A DNA stretch of 22,114 bases from an uncultured Oscillospiraceae bacterium. Its GTDB lineage: Bacteria > Bacillota > Clostridia > Oscillospirales > Oscillospiraceae. The notes under the pieces were generated by a model. It did no database searches. It was not told the origin of the DNA and saw only the letters and a program-made list of their open reading frames with translations. Below are positions 21,875-22,114 of the stretch, in pieces. The stretch covers positions 1 to 22,114 of the forward strand of contig CAKUAM010000030.1 of NCBI GenBank assembly GCA_934636305.1, in the 5' to 3' direction. The stretch's first letter is position 1. Every line of letters begins with the position of its first letter. A program made the position numbers and the translations under genes.

Positions 21875-21912
21875 CTGAGGGGAAATCGAAATCCCCTCAG
21901 TCGTCTTTTTTC
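21875..21912 (+). terminator. hairpin with downstream T-rich tract
   Basis: CTGAGGGGA (21875-21883) and TCCCCTCAG (21892-21900) form a 9-bp stem with an 8-nt loop, followed on the plus strand by CGTCTTTTTTC. It has terminator shape, but no plus-strand gene precedes it. It may be part of the repeat region. The rest of 21913-22000 is AT-rich and I see nothing else in it. Confidence 0.45.
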
Positions 21913-22000
21913 TTTTCTCAATATTTTCTTTTTTGACGAGACAAAAAAGAAAATGTTGAAAGAACCGTCTCCACCTGAAAATTGTGAATAACTTTTTTAA

Positions 22001-22040
22001 TAATAAAAAACCGCTGCGGACAATACAGTCCACAGCGGTT
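22001..22040 (-). terminator. intrinsic terminator of tRNA-Gln
   Basis: On the minus strand AACCGCTGTGGAC (22028-22040) pairs with GTCCGCAGCGGTT (22009-22021), including one T-G pair, and TTTTATTATT follows. It begins directly after the tRNA CCA end, so the tRNA is the last unit of its transcript. Confidence 0.9.
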
Positions 22041-22114
22041 TGGCAGGGGATGAGGGATTCGAACCCCCGCAAACGGAGTCAGAGTCCGGTGTGCTACCGT
22101 TACACAAATCCCCT
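22041..22114 (-). tRNA. tRNA-Gln(CTG)
   Basis: A complete 74-nt tRNA on the minus strand. The acceptor arms AGGGGAT/ATCCCCT pair over 7 bp, the discriminator is G, and CCA is encoded (22041-22043). The anticodon loop CTCTGAC gives anticodon CTG (codon CAG). The base pair at the top of the anticodon stem (27-43) is a C/T mismatch; the other four pairs are intact. GTTCGAATCCC forms the T loop region. The 5' end is the last base of the window, so its promoter lies outside. Confidence 0.95.

Noticed and set aside
21875..21900. CTGAGGGGA hairpin as a CRISPR or attachment-site repeat
   Set aside because: A single stem-loop with no regularly spaced copies and no cas or integrase gene nearby.

Overview
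The window looks like chromosomal DNA from a spore-forming, high-GC Clostridium-class Firmicute, probably in or near the Oscillospiraceae/Ruminococcaceae. The evidence is a GerW/YtfJ sporulation gene, ScpA/ScpB, a T-box riboswitch, a GlgC+GlgD pair of ADP-glucose pyrophosphorylase subunits, AGGAGG ribosome binding sites with several TTG starts, and sigma-A type promoters. The taxon is inferred from gene content only. I see no transposase, phage gene, CRISPR array or plasmid function.

Layout. (1) 1-54 is a tRNA-Ser(GGA) cut by the window edge, with its own promoter at 96-124. (2) 121-4868, minus strand, is a tight operon in the order site-2 protease, scpA, scpB, DUF2953, ytfJ, D-Ala-D-Ala carboxypeptidase, rluB. 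It combines chromosome condensation, sporulation/envelope and rRNA modification genes. (3) 5038-6624, plus strand, holds a TetR regulator divergent from that operon and a DegV/FakB fatty-acid-binding protein. (4) 6852-16924, minus strand, is a complete glycogen operon in the order glgB, glgC, glgD, glgA, glgP, GH13 amylase/neopullulanase. GlgC/GlgD make ADP-glucose, GlgA elongates, GlgB branches, GlgP releases glucose-1-phosphate and the GH13 enzyme probably handles branched or short glucans. (5) 16925-17659 is regulatory DNA: the glg promoter, a small ORF with an excellent ribosome binding site that is interrupted by a terminator-like hairpin, and, on the other strand, a T-box leader. (6) 17660-18829, plus strand, is the T-box-controlled class I aminotransferase. 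(7) 19386-21302, minus strand, is a glutamine-dependent NAD+ synthetase. (8) 22041-22114, minus strand, is a complete tRNA-Gln(CTG) with a strong terminator.

The least explained material is intergenic. A repeat family with RNA-like folding occurs as two long inverted copies flanking nadE (18907-19292 plus, about 21490-21844 minus), as a partial copy after the GH13 gene (6759-6850 minus) and possibly as a fragment after glgP. Every copy lies downstream of a gene and in that gene's orientation. The two long copies share a 13-bp stem in which one base pair differs by a compensatory change (G-C versus C-G). This is the best candidate for an undescribed element here. The rest is well-known core metabolism and housekeeping.
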